A stretch of DNA of 64,000 nt from assembly GCA_020847735.1 (NCBI GenBank), contig JADLBL010000011.1, positions 1 to 64,000 on the forward strand. Direction: 5' to 3'. A model generated the notes under the pieces. That model searched no databases. It had not been told where the DNA came from and saw only the letters and a list, made by a program, of their open reading frames with translations. Origin of the DNA: Candidatus Eisenbacteria bacterium (GTDB taxonomy: Bacteria > Eisenbacteria > RBG-16-71-46). A program made the position numbers and the translations under genes. This document shows, in pieces, positions 44,256 to 55,161 of this stretch (its first letter is position 1; every line of letters starts with the position of its first letter).

Positions 44256-44747
44256 ATGAAGGAAACCGCACGCATCGCCGACCAGCTTCACCGCAGCCTC
44301 GCGGGGCCCGCCTGGCACGGCCCGTCGGTGCTCGAAGTGCTGGCGGGGCTCACGCCGAAGCAGGCCGCCGCGAGGCCGATCTCCGGCTGGAAGAGCATCT
44401 GGGATCTGGCGCTTCATCAGATCGTCTGGCAGGACGCGGTGCGTGCGCATCTCGCGGGTCGCTGGCCGGTCATCAAGCTCGGCGGTCCGAAGGACTGGCC
44501 GCCCGCTCCGAAACCCACCCTGGCCGCGTGGAACGCGACGCTCGCGAAACTCCGGCGTTCCAACGCGGCGCTCGTCCGGGCCGCCCGCGCGTTTCCCGAC
44601 TCGAGGCTCGACCGGCCTCTCAAGGAAGGCGCGTCGAGCGCATACGTGCAGCTGCACGGCGCCGTGCAGCACAACCTCTGGCACGCGGGCGAGATGGCCG
44701 CGCTCAAGCGGGCGCAGGGTCTGCCGGTGCTGAAGCCTAAGGCGTGA
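44256..44747 (+). CDS. DinB-family putative metal-binding protein
   Basis: The 163-residue protein has the DinB four-helix signature: [19 protein letters not shown] in helix 2 and [19 protein letters not shown] in helix 4, with His residues placed for a metal site. The residues [11 protein letters not shown] suit the YfiT/DinB_2 branch. Function is unknown. It is independent of the other DinB gene at 37642 and has GGAGG before ATG 44256. Confidence 0.8.
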   Translation: MKETARIADQLHRSLAGPAWHGPSVLEVLAGLTPKQAAARPISGWKSIWDLALHQIVWQDAVRAHLAGRWPVIKLGGPKDWPPAPKPTLAAWNATLAKLRRSNAALVRAARAFPDSRLDRPLKEGASSAYVQLHGAVQHNLWHAGEMAALKRAQGLPVLKPKA

Positions 44748-44793
44748 CGCGCCCCGTGCCCGCGTCGCCGGGGCCGATCGCGGAAGGGAGCGC

Positions 44794-45744
44794 GTGCGCG
44801 CGGCGCGGCGGGTGAAGTTCGCACGCGTCGCTCTCGCGCTGGCGGCGTTGCTCGCCGGTCTGGCGGTGTCCGTCGCGCCGCAATCCGCCGTTCCGTCCGC
44901 GCCGGCGACGCCGGCCGCGCCCGCCACGCCGCCGTCGTTCCGGCAGGACGTCGCCTGGTCGCCCGACGGCCAGACGATCGCCTGGTCCGAGTACTCGATC
45001 GTCGAGCCGGACAGCTCGCCGAGCTGGAGCATCTGGAGCTCGACTCCCGCCGGCACCCGGCGCGTGCGCCTCGTTCCGAACGCGCAGTGGGTGGACTTCT
45101 CGCCCGATGGCCGCCGGCTCGTCTATGGCGCGCAGGTGGACGGCAACTGGGACGTGTACAGCGCCCGGCGGGACGGGTCCGACGCCCGGCGGCTGACGCG
45201 CGACCCGGCGGTGGATCGCGAGCCGGCATGGTCGCCGCGCGGCGACCGGATCGCATTCACCTCGAACCGCGACGGCGCGCAGGAGCTGTTCGTGATGAAC
45301 GCCGACGGCTCGAACCCACGAAGGCTGACGAACGATTCGACCGACTCGCACAATCCGGCCTGGTCGGCCGACGGCACGAAGCTCGTCTGGTACGCGCGTG
45401 ACGCGGGCGGCGATCGCCTGCACGTCGCGAGCGCCGACGGCTCGAACGCCGCGGTCGTGCCCACGACCGACGCGGGCGCGATCCATCCCTGCTTCCTGCC
45501 CGACGGACGGCTGCTGTTCGCCGGGCTCACCCCGGCGGGCCGAAGGCTGCTGACCACCATCGCGACCGACGGCTCGAACCAGGTCGTGCTGGGAGGAATC
45601 GAGGCCTTCTACGCCCGCCCCTCGCGCGACGGCCGCCGCATCGCGTTCCTCGCCGGCGCCTGGCCGCGCTCGCGCATTTGCGTCGCCCGCGCCGACGGCA
45701 GCGCCGCGCGAATCGTGATCGGCGACCCGCGCGAGCAGCGGTAG
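44794..45744 (+). CDS. Secreted PD40/TolB-like beta-propeller protein
   Basis: GTG 44794 gives 316 residues with a signal peptide ([18 protein letters not shown]) and an Ala/Pro linker. At least five WD40-like (PD40) blades follow, as in [64 protein letters not shown] and [23 protein letters not shown]-type strands link the blades. Such propellers resemble TolB's C-terminal domain and mediate protein contacts in the periplasm. There are no Pal/TolA genes nearby, so it is not called TolB. Confidence 0.8.
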   Translation: MRAARRVKFARVALALAALLAGLAVSVAPQSAVPSAPATPAAPATPPSFRQDVAWSPDGQTIAWSEYSIVEPDSSPSWSIWSSTPAGTRRVRLVPNAQWVDFSPDGRRLVYGAQVDGNWDVYSARRDGSDARRLTRDPAVDREPAWSPRGDRIAFTSNRDGAQELFVMNADGSNPRRLTNDSTDSHNPAWSADGTKLVWYARDAGGDRLHVASADGSNAAVVPTTDAGAIHPCFLPDGRLLFAGLTPAGRRLLTTIATDGSNQVVLGGIEAFYARPSRDGRRIAFLAGAWPRSRICVARADGSAARIVIGDPREQR

Positions 45745-45997
45745 GTCCAGGGTCGGGGGCCGACCCATTCGCCGGATCCTGGACTCGCTCGCAGCATGTC
45801 CATGAAGCCGCCGTGAACAATTCCTTCCCAGTTCGACATTCAGCGCGTAACCTTTTCCCACCCCCGAATCGAGCAGGGAGAGGATGTCGTTTCGCACCCT
45901 GGGACGGACGCTCGGCGATCCATCGCGGCGTGGCGGTCAGCGGCCCCGGGACGACTCGGCTCATCGCGGGCCGCAGGCCCGTTCGGAGGAGGCCGCC

Positions 45998-48900
45998 ATG
46001 CCGTCGTCCGTCACGCAACGCACGTCGCTGCCCGCGCCGGCAGGCACCGGTCGGAAGGTCGTGGTGCTCGCGATGCTTCTCACGCAATTTGCCCCCCCCC
46101 GGAACTCGTGCGGCATCCCTGAGCACGACCGGCCGGTGGTCGAGCACGGGTGATCTCGGCGTCGTGGGCACGCACGTCGTGCTGCTGCGCGAGCCGCAGT
46201 CGAACGCGGCCAAGGTGTTCCTGTTCGGGGAGTCGGGCTCGAACCAGAAGATGAAGCTGTGGCGATTCTTCGCGGACGACGACACGCTGCGGCTGCCACC
46301 GGCGACCTTCGTGGACTCGCTGTCGGTGCTGGAATCGGTCGCGCATCCGGACACGGCGGTGAACGACCTGTTCTGCAACGGACATTCGGTGCTGCCCGAT
46401 GGGCGGATGCTGTTCCTGGGCGGGAACTACCAGCCGCGGAACGCCTGCGAGACGGTGTACACATTTGATCCGGCGTGGTTCGGCGGGGCGGCGAATCCGT
46501 GGACGACGGACGCGACCATGGCGGCCGAGCGCTGGTACGCGACGGCGACGGCGCTGCCGGACGGGCGCACGCTGGCGGCGGCGGGTGAAGCGCGGAGCTG
46601 GTTCGGGGCCTACGGCGGCCGCACGAACGCCGGCGCCAGCGACCGCACGTGGCGTTCGCTGGCGTTCGCGGCGCGATACTACTGGGGCGACACGACGGCG
46701 GTGCCGGCGGAGATAACGCCGCCCACGGGGCTGACCCGGGTGCGGAAGAACTTTCCGACTGCGGGGCAGTACCCGCGTGCGCGGGAGGACCACGCGCAGG
46801 CCGGCATCCCGAGCGGCACGGCGGTGATCTTCGGTGGCCGGCAGGTGGTGTCGGCCGCCGAGGACACGGTGCTGGGAGATGCCTGGCTCGTGCAGCCCTC
46901 GCCGCTGCCGAACGATTCGGTCATGACCTGGATCCGGCTCAATCAGATGGACTACGACGCGACCCCCGGCCTGCCCGAGGCGATTCCGTGCCCGCGCACG
47001 CGCGCGGCGATGGTTTGGGCGGGCGTGACCTGGGGGGATGCGAGGACGACTCTGACCGGCGCGCAGGACAGTCTGGCCTGCTATCTGTTCGGCGGCCTCG
47101 ATTCGAGCGGGCACGCGCTGAGCGATCTGTGGCTCGGGCGGGTCCGTCCCTCGGCCTCGCGCCTGGTGGACGGCTACTACCGGCAGGTGCAGGACCTTGC
47201 CTGGCAGCGTGTGCTGCCCGACGACACGCCGGGTCGTGCCCGCTACGGCCACACGCTGTGGTTCGACCCGGGCGATGCCGGCGTGAGCGGGGCTCCGTAC
47301 GCGCGGCTCGTCGTGTTCGGCGGGCAGACGAACGACAGCACCCTCGCTCCGGACAGCCTCTACACCTTCGGTGTGGGCAGCGTCGCGCCGGCGCAGTGGC
47401 AGGCATTGCGGCCGGCGACGGATCCGGTCTGGGGCTCGCCGAAGGCGCGCCAGGGGCACATGGCGACGCAGCAGCGGCCGATGCTGCGCGGGGAGTCGCA
47501 CAAGTTCTACCTGTTCGGCGGCCAGGACGGGCGCGGCAATCTGCTGACGGACGCCGATGCGCGCTGCACCAACGGACTCGACTCGCACCTGTGGGCGCTG
47601 AGCCGTTCGGACACGACCGCGGCGGGTCCGAACTACGAATGGGACTGGATCGCGTGGTCGTGCAATCAGAAGCCAGGTCCGCTGCCGCGCGCGCGCGCGG
47701 CGATGGCCTACGACAGCTGGAGCGAGCGGCTGGTGGTGGTCGGCGGCGATCTGAACGGCGACGGCCAGGCGGGCGGGCTCACGGACTCGGTGTGGTGCAT
47801 TCAGGTCGAAAGCTACGGATCCGGGGTCAAGAACAAGTGGTTCCAGCCACCCGTGCGGGCCCGGGGTTTTCCCGCCATGCCGCCGACCAAGGGCCTGTCG
47901 CTGCTCGCGTACGGGGACGCGGGCTACATCAACGAGAGCAGCCTGGAAGCGTACGATCCGAGCGGCACGTCGCCGTCGTGCTCGCCGTGGTCGGCGCCGC
48001 AGGGAACGTGGACCACCGTGACGAGCCAGGATTCGCTCAGCCAGCGATCCATCTCGGCGTATCCCTACCTGTTCGTGTTGCCGGACGGACGGCTCTTCAA
48101 CGCCGGTCCGGCCCCGGCGGATCGGCTGGATCAGCCGTACCGGCGGTTCTACAGCCTCGCCACGAACCAGTGGTCGGACGACGCCTCCCACCATTTCATG
48201 GATGCCGCGGTGATGGGATCGGCGGTCATGTACCGGCCGGGGAAGGTGCTGCGGGCGGGCTCGCACGGCCCCAGCGACCAGGGTACGGCGCATGCCCGGA
48301 CCGAAACGATCGAGATCGCGGCGGGGCAGATGCCGGCGTGGGAGGTTTACGGAGGACAAGGGAACGCCCCGTTGACCGCCCGGATGAATCACAATTTGAC
48401 GTTGCTGCCCACCGGCGACGTTCTGGCGACCGGGGGCGTGACCAAGCCGCTCAGCGATGGCGGCTTGCCTGTCCAGCGCCCACAACTCTGGCGAGTCGGT
48501 GCGGGATCCTGGAACGCGATCGGGGACTCGTTGCGAGAAGATCACAAGATCCGCAACTATCACTCGGCCGCACTGCTCCTTCCGGACGGACGCGTGATGA
48601 CCTCAGGGGGCGAGGATCCGAACCTGGCGGATCGGGTGACGGTGAGCATCTTCGAGCCGCCGTACCTGTTCAGCGGCGATAGCTATGCGCATCGCCCGGC
48701 GATCGCCGACGGGCCCGAGGTCCTGCGCTACGGCGAGCCGTTCACACTGACGCTCGCCGACGCGGCCGATCTGGACTCGATTCGCAGCGTCGCTCTGCTG
48801 CGGCCGGCGGCAGTCACGCACGGCTTCGACCAGAGCCAGCGCTTCGTGCCGCTGGCGTTCGTGGCGCGGACGGCCCCGGCGCGTCTGCTGGCGTGGGCGC

Positions 48901-50627
48901 CGCCCGACAGCTTCTACGCGCCGCCGGGTGAGTACATGCTGTTCGTCACCCTCGGCCGCGGCACCGGTGCCAGCTCCTTGCCCGTGCCCTCGCTTGCCAG
49001 GTGGGTGACGGTGCGCCGACCTGCGGGCGCCCAGCGCGATTCGCTCGACGTCGTGCCCCCGCGGGGTGGGACGTACATGAACCTGAGCAAGGTCAACGCG
49101 TGCGAGAGCACGCCGGCGATTCGGCTGCGCTGGAACGCCCCGGCCGATGACGACACGCTGGCGTTTTCGGGCAAGGCGAGGAGCTACAACCTGCGCTGGA
49201 CGCTCAACAGCAGCCCGCCGCATTTCAACCAGTGGACGGCGAAGGCGACTGCGGCGCCCCAGGCGGTCTTCGCGACCGAGGAGGTGATGGTGGACGGTCT
49301 GCAGGACCAGGTCTGGTACCGGTTTGCTCTGAAGGCGATCGGTGACAACGCCGACAGCTCGGCGCTCTCCAACGAACTCGTGACGAACGCCGTCCAGTGT
49401 GACGACGGCGGCAGCTCGGGCGGTGGGGGCGGCGGCCAGTACGGCACTCGTGCCCAGACGGCGAGCCGGGGCGACTTCGGGAAGCCCGGCGCGGGCAGCC
49501 CATCCGCGAACGAGAACACGCTCTTCCCCGGCGTGCCGCTCGGCGCACGAGCACGGGACATGCTGCGCCTGCGGCAGCCGCCGGGACTGGTCGGTGGTCA
49601 GCGGCGGGCGTACCTCCGCCAGGGCGAGAGCCGCGGGCTGCTCGTCTCGCAGGTGCGACTACTCGCGGCCGACCACGCGGAGGGAACCGAGGTGGTTGTG
49701 GCCCCGTCTGGGGAGTTGCGGGCAGGCGTTCGCGCCGCCACGACGCTCGCTCGCGACCGGATGGGGCGCGATGTCACGGCGCGGGCGACCGGTCTTGGAG
49801 CCGAGCCGGTCTACGCCGACTCGGGCGAGGTGCTCGAGATCTCCCTGCCGGGGCAGGTGTCACCGGCCGCGCGCACGCTTGTGCTCGAGCTGATGGCAGG
49901 CGGGAGCCAGTCGGCCGGCGTGCTCGTCGAGCGCGACCCTGGCGACGGGGTGTGGACACAGTTGGCGGTGGTTCACCCGCGGCGTGACTGGGACGTAACC
50001 GCCCTGCCGGAGGTTCGGACCGAACGGCTGCGGCTCACGTTCAAGGGCGCCCATGCACTGCGTTTCGCCGGTGAGCTCGCAGGTGCGAGCGCGGTCGTGG
50101 CGCGGCCGGCGCCTCTCGTTCATGCCGTGAGCACTTTCGCCGGTGAAGCGTTCGACGCGGTAGGTGGCACGGTGGACACGACCCTGGCGATGGTCGCGGG
50201 CGACACGCTCTCGCTGCTCTTCGGTGATCTGGCGCCGCCGCAGGAGGGCGCGCGCACGTGGCTGCTGGAGGCGACGGGCACGCCGGTGGCGCCTTCGCTG
50301 GCGCACTTGCTCGCCGGTCGCCTGGCGAAGGATGAGCCGAGTGGCCTTCCGACCGCCTTCGCGGTTCACCCGGCGGCGCCCAACCCGGCGCACGGCACGG
50401 TCCGGCTGGCGTTCGATCTGCCGCGGCGCACGAGCGTTCGCCTGGAGATCTTCGATCCGCAGGGTCGCCGGGTGAGGCGCTTCGACGGCGAGTACGCCGC
50501 AGGCCGGCAGGCGTTGGAGTGGGACCTGCGGCACACGAACGGTCCGCGCTTGGCGCCCGGGATCTACTCGTTCCGGGTGGTGGCCGGCACGTTCCGGGCG
50601 CAGCGCAAGCTGGTGGTGCTGCCATGA
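45998..50627 (+). CDS. Galactose-oxidase-like secreted protein, frame broken at a poly-C tract
   Basis: ATG 45998 behind CGGAGGAGG encodes a signal peptide (KVVVLAMLLTQFA) in one frame. The mature protein continues in another from the nine-C tract at 46092-46100. With eight Cs one 1542-residue ORF results. The kelch-like propeller has FCNGHSVLPDGRMLFLGGN, RWYATATALPDGR and NYHSAALLLPDGRV. A DUF1929-type domain follows (FEPPYLFSGD, VTHGFDQSQRFVPL), then fibronectin III, a Gly-rich linker and a FlgD-like end. Cys, Tyr-His and His residues match copper-radical-oxidase ligand positions. The stop overlaps the next start. Confidence 0.75.
46092..46100 (+). repeat. Nine-C homopolymer in the signal-peptide region
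   Basis: The tract separates the frame carrying the start and signal peptide from the frame of the mature protein. Loss of one C (or gain of two) restores a single ORF. Confidence 0.85.
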
Positions 50628-53029
50628 GGACCGAGCACTTCCCCAACTGCTCGTTTCGCGAGCACCACGCGCACCGTCCGTTGTGGACTCGGCGCCACCG
50701 AGAAGCGCTCCTTGTCGTGGTGCTTGTCGTCGGAACTCTGTTGGTGCGTGGGGGCTGGGCCCAGACCGCAATGCCAGAGCAACGACTCTCGACCAGTATT
50801 TCCACTCGTTACCACGATCCGCAACTGGTGGCTCAAGGACAGGGGGCCTTCGGTGCTTGGGGTGGTGCCGACGCGTACCCGAACAATGTCTCCTACGGAA
50901 TCTCGATGGACCGTGGCGTCACCTGGACCAATGAGTGGGTATTGCCACTCGCCATTCCTCCTTACTGGGGTGCTCAAGTTCCCTTGGCGATCGCTACGGG
51001 GCAAGGGGGAGCCGTGCACCTGCTCGTGGACAACATCGGGCACTTCTACTATCGCCGGCCGGCGCTCGATGTCCCGAGCTGGACGCCAGCGGTTTCGTGC
51101 GGCTATGAAGGTGGCGATTACGACCGACCAGACGATTTGCCGGTCATCGGAGCGGACCCTCTCGGTGAACGTGTCTACACCACCTTCACCCGCTGCAACG
51201 CACCGTACCAAAGCACAATCTGGTTCCTCCGTTCGTTGAATTCAGGGGCAACGTGGTCATCGCACCTCGACCTCAGCAGTCCGAACTGCAACGGTTCGAG
51301 CCTGGTCGTGGGGCCGGACGGCTCGCTTTACGTGACCTGGGTGGATTACGCCCTGGGTCAGGTCCTCATGCGCCGCTCGGCGGACCTCGGCGCGACGTTC
51401 TCGCCCCCGAGTGTCGTGACCAGCATGCTCGACAACCTTGCGACAACGCCCGTGGGCTGGAACGTGCCTTTCGGTATGGGACTCCGCAGCTACCCGTACT
51501 ACCGCGAAGGCCTCGTGCGGGGCGCCCCGAACTTTCCGACGCTCGCGATTGATCGCAGCAACAACCCATCGCGCGGCACCCTCTACCTCGCCTGGGCCGA
51601 GCATGCCGAGGGAACGCCCGCGCCCGCAACCGTCACTCATGTTGACACTGAGCTCAACGACACTCCCGCGAACGCACAGATGGTGACGCTCGACAGCAAC
51701 ATCAGCGGCTCGCTCTGGAGCGGCGGCCACACCGGCCCGGTAGACCGGGACTGGTTCGCCTTCGACGGCGCCGCCGGTCAGACGATCCAGCTCGACGGTG
51801 ACTCCCCGAGCGTCTACGGCAAGGGCTGCCAGCTCCTCGAGCAGCTTCCGGATGGCAGCCTTCTGTCGCTCGCGTGGCTGCTCATGCTCGGAAACCGGGA
51901 CCTGGAGAACGGAGCCCACGGCAAGGCGCCAGTCGTGACGTTGCCGCGCACCGGACGCTACCTGCTGAGCTTGACCGGAAGCACCATCGAGGCGCCATAC
52001 TATTTTCTTCGCCTTCGCACCTGGCAGGTGGCTCCCGGATCGGTGGCGCGCGACATGCGGGACATCGTGTTGATCCGCTCGACCGACGGCGGCGTAACGT
52101 GGTCGCCCAGGGTCCGGGTCAACCACGACCCGGCGGGAGCGGACCAGCATCAGCCCAACGTGGCCGTGGACGGTCAGGGGCGCGTGTACGTGGCCTGGTA
52201 CGACCGGCGTGGCTCGGCATTCGGCAACGAAGTGCGCCCCTACGCGGCGGTGTCGGTGGACGGTGGCGCCAGCTTCGGGCCCGACCTGCCGCTTCGCGCG
52301 GGCTTCAACCCCTGGGACGGCAGCCAGTCGGCGGAGCTGATCGGCGATCGCATCGCGCTGGCCGCGGGCGACGACTTCGGCATGGTGGCGTGGACGGACT
52401 TTCGCGACTGGCCGAACCGCTGCGACATCTATGGGGCGCGCATCGTGGACGTGCCGACGGCGGTGGCGGCGGTCTCCGACCTTGCGGCCGAGCCGGTGGC
52501 GGCCGGCGTGCGGCTCCACTGGCGCGTCAATGACCTGCAAGGGCTCTCGGGCCTGGTGGTTCTGCGTAGTGAAGGCAGCGGCTCGGAGGAAGCGGTCGGC
52601 TCGGTGACCCTCGCGGGTGGCGCGAGCGAAGCGGAGTACGTGGACGCCGGAGTCGAGCCGGGCCGTGAGTATCGCTACCGGTTACGATTCACCTGGAACG
52701 GTGAGGTGCTGCATCTTGGCCCGGTGGACGTGCGCACACCGGCGCGCATCTCGACGTTGGAGTGGCGGGCGAGCGGCCCCAATCCCTTTACGGCTCGGAC
52801 GACGGTGACGCTGGCGCTGCCTCGGGCCGAAGCGGCTCTGGTCCGGGTGTACGACGTGCAGGGAAAGGTGGTGCGAACGCTTCACGATGAATGGCTTGAA
52901 GCGGGCGAGCGCCGGCTCGAGTGGGACGGCCGCGATACCGCTGGGACCGATGTCGCACCAGGATTGTACTTCGTCTCCGCGCAAGCGGGTGGCGGGTCGG
53001 TGACGACCAGACTCACGCGGGTCCGATAA
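50624..53029 (+). CDS. Secreted BNR/Asp-box protein with PPC, FnIII and FlgD-like domains
   Basis: ATG 50624 overlaps the preceding stop (ATGA). The 801-residue protein has a signal anchor (LLVVVLVVGTLLVRGGWAQ) and sialidase-like propeller blades with at least five Asp-boxes (SMDRGVTW, SLNSGATW, SADLGATF, STDGGVTW, SVDGGASF). A pre-peptidase C-type domain lies near 345-470 (NDTPANAQM, VDRDWFAF), a fibronectin III near 625-715, and a FlgD-like end has VYDVQGKVVRTL and LEWDGRDTAGTDVAPGLYF. The sialidase catalytic Arg triad is not evident, so it is probably a binding or adhesion protein. Coupling to the oxidase-like gene suggests joint export. Confidence 0.8.
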   Translation: MRTEHFPNCSFREHHAHRPLWTRRHREALLVVVLVVGTLLVRGGWAQTAMPEQRLSTSISTRYHDPQLVAQGQGAFGAWGGADAYPNNVSYGISMDRGVTWTNEWVLPLAIPPYWGAQVPLAIATGQGGAVHLLVDNIGHFYYRRPALDVPSWTPAVSCGYEGGDYDRPDDLPVIGADPLGERVYTTFTRCNAPYQSTIWFLRSLNSGATWSSHLDLSSPNCNGSSLVVGPDGSLYVTWVDYALGQVLMRRSADLGATFSPPSVVTSMLDNLATTPVGWNVPFGMGLRSYPYYREGLVRGAPNFPTLAIDRSNNPSRGTLYLAWAEHAEGTPAPATVTHVDTELNDTPANAQMVTLDSNISGSLWSGGHTGPVDRDWFAFDGAAGQTIQLDGDSPSVYGKGCQLLEQLPDGSLLSLAWLLMLGNRDLENGAHGKAPVVTLPRTGRYLLSLTGSTIEAPYYFLRLRTWQVAPGSVARDMRDIVLIRSTDGGVTWSPRVRVNHDPAGADQHQPNVAVDGQGRVYVAWYDRRGSAFGNEVRPYAAVSVDGGASFGPDLPLRAGFNPWDGSQSAELIGDRIALAAGDDFGMVAWTDFRDWPNRCDIYGARIVDVPTAVAAVSDLAAEPVAAGVRLHWRVNDLQGLSGLVVLRSEGSGSEEAVGSVTLAGGASEAEYVDAGVEPGREYRYRLRFTWNGEVLHLGPVDVRTPARISTLEWRASGPNPFTARTTVTLALPRAEAALVRVYDVQGKVVRTLHDEWLEAGERRLEWDGRDTAGTDVAPGLYFVSAQAGGGSVTTRLTRVR

Positions 53030-53047
53030 CTCCGTGGAGGGGTGGGT

Positions 53048-53458
53048 TCATTCGGTCGGATGCGGAGGAACCCGCGGCCGCGCTTCGATCACCTCGGCCC
53101 GCGAGCCGTCCGAAGGTGCGGCGGCCGCGGGCGACGATGTGACGGCGCGCTTTCGCCGTGCGAGTGCGATGATCGCGACAGCCGTCGTCCAGGTCGGTGC
53201 GATGCCGACGACCGGAATCAGTTCCGCGATGAGGGTGGGCAACAGCGCGATGTGCCAGCCAAGCATCCAGACAAGGGCCACCGCGACTGCCACGTCGAGC
53301 GCATCGTTCAGTGGTGAGAGCGCGCCCTCGACGAACAGGGGCAGTGCCGCGAACTGAACGACGTCGGCGGCGATGGCCACGATCCACGCCGCCGGGGACA
53401 CGGGCCCTGCGAGGGGGCGGTCGCTTTGCTCCTCCGGATCCGACATGTCGGGGACCAT
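53048..53458 (-). CDS. Small hypothetical membrane protein
   Basis: Reading from ATG 53458 (or 53446) gives about 136 residues with two or three hydrophobic helices (AAWIVAIAADVVQFAALPLF, ALDVAVAVALVWMLGWHIAL, LPTLIAELIPVVGIAPTWTT). A basic RRKRA and an Ala/Pro-rich cytosolic tail follow. No family is recognised. It is convergent with the BNR gene and has a palindromic hairpin upstream. Confidence 0.5.
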   Translation of the reverse strand: MVPDMSDPEEQSDRPLAGPVSPAAWIVAIAADVVQFAALPLFVEGALSPLNDALDVAVAVALVWMLGWHIALLPTLIAELIPVVGIAPTWTTAVAIIALARRKRAVTSSPAAAAPSDGSRAEVIEARPRVPPHPTE

Positions 53459-53550
53459 ACGCTTCTGCGCCGGGTCCTGTCCCCACCTCGTGCCCGCGAT
53501 GGCGCTTCCCGCGGCCACGTCGGCCGTTCAGGAGTGATTCTGTCCTCTGA

Positions 53551-53568
53551 CCAGCCGGCGCCGGCTGG
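53551..53568. terminator. 18-base perfect palindrome
   Basis: CCAGCCGGCGCCGGCTGG, followed by GGTTTGAG. It lies in the 400-base gap between divergent genes, so either a terminator-like structure or a regulatory dyad is possible. The rest of the gap holds TTGCCC and CATACT (53718-53747), a weak rpmE promoter. Confidence 0.35.
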
Positions 53569-53867
53569 GGTTTGAGAACGGTCGGCTCGCGTAACAACGC
53601 GCAAATAGACTTGGGATCGGCGAGCGGCGCAGTTTGTCTTCGGGAGGACGGAATCGCGTTGGACTTGGGCGGGACTGGCTTGCGTTGGAGCGGCGCAAAG
53701 CAGAGCCAGCCCCCTGCTTGCCCGCGGACCCGCCGCTCGGGCATACTCGCCGCCCTCTTACCACCCCTACCCAGGCGGAGCGCCCGGCACCATCCGCAGT
53801 CCCGCGTCGCGCGAAGCGGCGCCGGCCCGGACGCCGGGGAACGCCGCCGCAGCGGAGAAGCACCCAG

Positions 53868-54128
53868 ATGAAGGCAGGCATTCATCCGATCTACGAGATG
53901 CGCCCGTTCCACTGCTACGGCTGCGGAGCGGAGTGGAGCACGCGCACCACGCTCAAGCCGCACTCCTCGGACGGCAAGGTTCACCTCGACATCTGCTCGA
54001 GCTGCCACCCGTTCTTCACCGGCAAGCAGAAGCTGCTCGACAAGGCCGGCCGCGTGGATCGCTTCCGCAAGCGCTACGCGAAGGTCACGGCCGAGAAGGC
54101 GGAGAAGTCCGAAGCTTCGAACGGCTAG
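53868..54128 (+). CDS. rpmE: Ribosomal protein bL31 (zinc-binding type)
   Basis: ATG 53868 behind GGAGAAG gives 86 residues. The family pattern MKAGIHPIYEM is followed by CYGCGAEW and DICSSCHPFFTGKQK, so the CxxC...CxxC zinc site of the C+ paralogue is present, then GRVDRFRKRYAK. The C-terminal Lys/Glu tail is slightly longer than in E. coli. The gene order rpmE-yqhQ-prfA agrees with translation-gene clusters in many phyla. Confidence 0.95.
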   Translation: MKAGIHPIYEMRPFHCYGCGAEWSTRTTLKPHSSDGKVHLDICSSCHPFFTGKQKLLDKAGRVDRFRKRYAKVTAEKAEKSEASNG

Positions 54129-54204
54129 CGACGCACATCGGGCCTCCGCATGCCGGTCGCACGGCCGCGCGCGGGGGCCCGAGTCTTTGTCCGCGGAGTT
54201 CCCC

Positions 54205-55161
54205 ATGCCCTTCCTGCCGGTCGGCGGCCAGGCGGTCGTCGAAGGCGTCATGATGCGCGCGCCGTCGAAGATCGCGGTCGCCGTCCGCCGCGCGGACGGC
54301 ACCGTCACGTTCATGGACCGCGCGTTCGAATCGGTGACCAGGCGCCATCGCTGGCTCGGCCTGCCGGTCGTGCGCGGTGCGGTGTCGCTCTTCGAGACGA
54401 TGTACGTCGGCGTCCTCGCGCTCAACTTCAGCGCCGACGAGGCGGTGAAGGACGAGCCGGTGAAGGACGCGGCGCAGGGCGCGAAGGGCGGGCAGGAAGG
54501 AAAGGGCGGACTCGGCGCACTGGTCCAGGGCCTGACCCTGCTGCTCGCGCTGGCGTTGGGACTCTTCCTGTTCGTGGTGCTGCCCGCGCGGCTCACGAGC
54601 ACGCTCGGCTTTCACGGCCGCGTCGCCTTCGGGCTCGTGGACGGGCTCTTCCGGTTGCTCGCGTTCGTCCTCTACCTGCTGCTCATCTCGCAGTGGAAGG
54701 AGATGGCGCGCGTGCTCGGCTATCACGGCGCCGAGCACAAGGCGATCCACGCGGTCGAGGCGGGCGTCGAGCTGACCCCGGAGAACGTCCAGCGTTTCCC
54801 GCGCCTGCACCCGCGCTGTGGAACGACGTTCCTGTTCCTCGTCGTCGTCATCAGCATCGTCGTGTTCACGTTCGTGGGGCGGCCGACGAACGTGGCGATG
54901 CACCTGGTGCGCATCGCCTGCATGCCGCTCATCGCCGGCGTCGCGTTCGAGTTCATCCGGCTTTCGGGCAAGTACTTCGATCGCCCGTGGGTGCGCGCGG
55001 TCACCTGGCCCGGCATGCAGTTCCAGCTGCTCACGACCCGCGAGCCCGACCTGGCGATGTGCGAGGTGGCGATCCGCTCGCTCGAGCGCGTGCTCGACGA
55101 CGCGACCGTGGTGAAGATGCGCGCCGAAGGCGGCATGAAGGAGCTGAGCTTCATCCAATGA
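54205..55161 (+). CDS. yqhQ: YqhQ-like DUF1385 membrane protein
   Basis: The 318-residue protein opens with [17 protein letters not shown], the DUF1385 signature, followed by [11 protein letters not shown]. Four or five membrane helices come next ([48 protein letters not shown]). The conserved [13 protein letters not shown] and [12 protein letters not shown] lie between helices. ATG 54205 fits GCGGAG better than TTG 54187. Function is unknown. It overlaps prfA (ATGATG), a linkage conserved in Firmicutes and others. Confidence 0.88.
   Translation: MPFLPVGGQAVVEGVMMRAPSKIAVAVRRADGTVTFMDRAFESVTRRHRWLGLPVVRGAVSLFETMYVGVLALNFSADEAVKDEPVKDAAQGAKGGQEGKGGLGALVQGLTLLLALALGLFLFVVLPARLTSTLGFHGRVAFGLVDGLFRLLAFVLYLLLISQWKEMARVLGYHGAEHKAIHAVEAGVELTPENVQRFPRLHPRCGTTFLFLVVVISIVVFTFVGRPTNVAMHLVRIACMPLIAGVAFEFIRLSGKYFDRPWVRAVTWPGMQFQLLTTREPDLAMCEVAIRSLERVLDDATVVKMRAEGGMKELSFIQ

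Noticed and set aside
46080-48563. 827-codon minus-strand ORF opposite the oxidase-like gene
   Set aside because: Low-complexity Arg/Gln/Val content and no ribosome-binding site; the plus strand has clear kelch and DUF1929 motifs.
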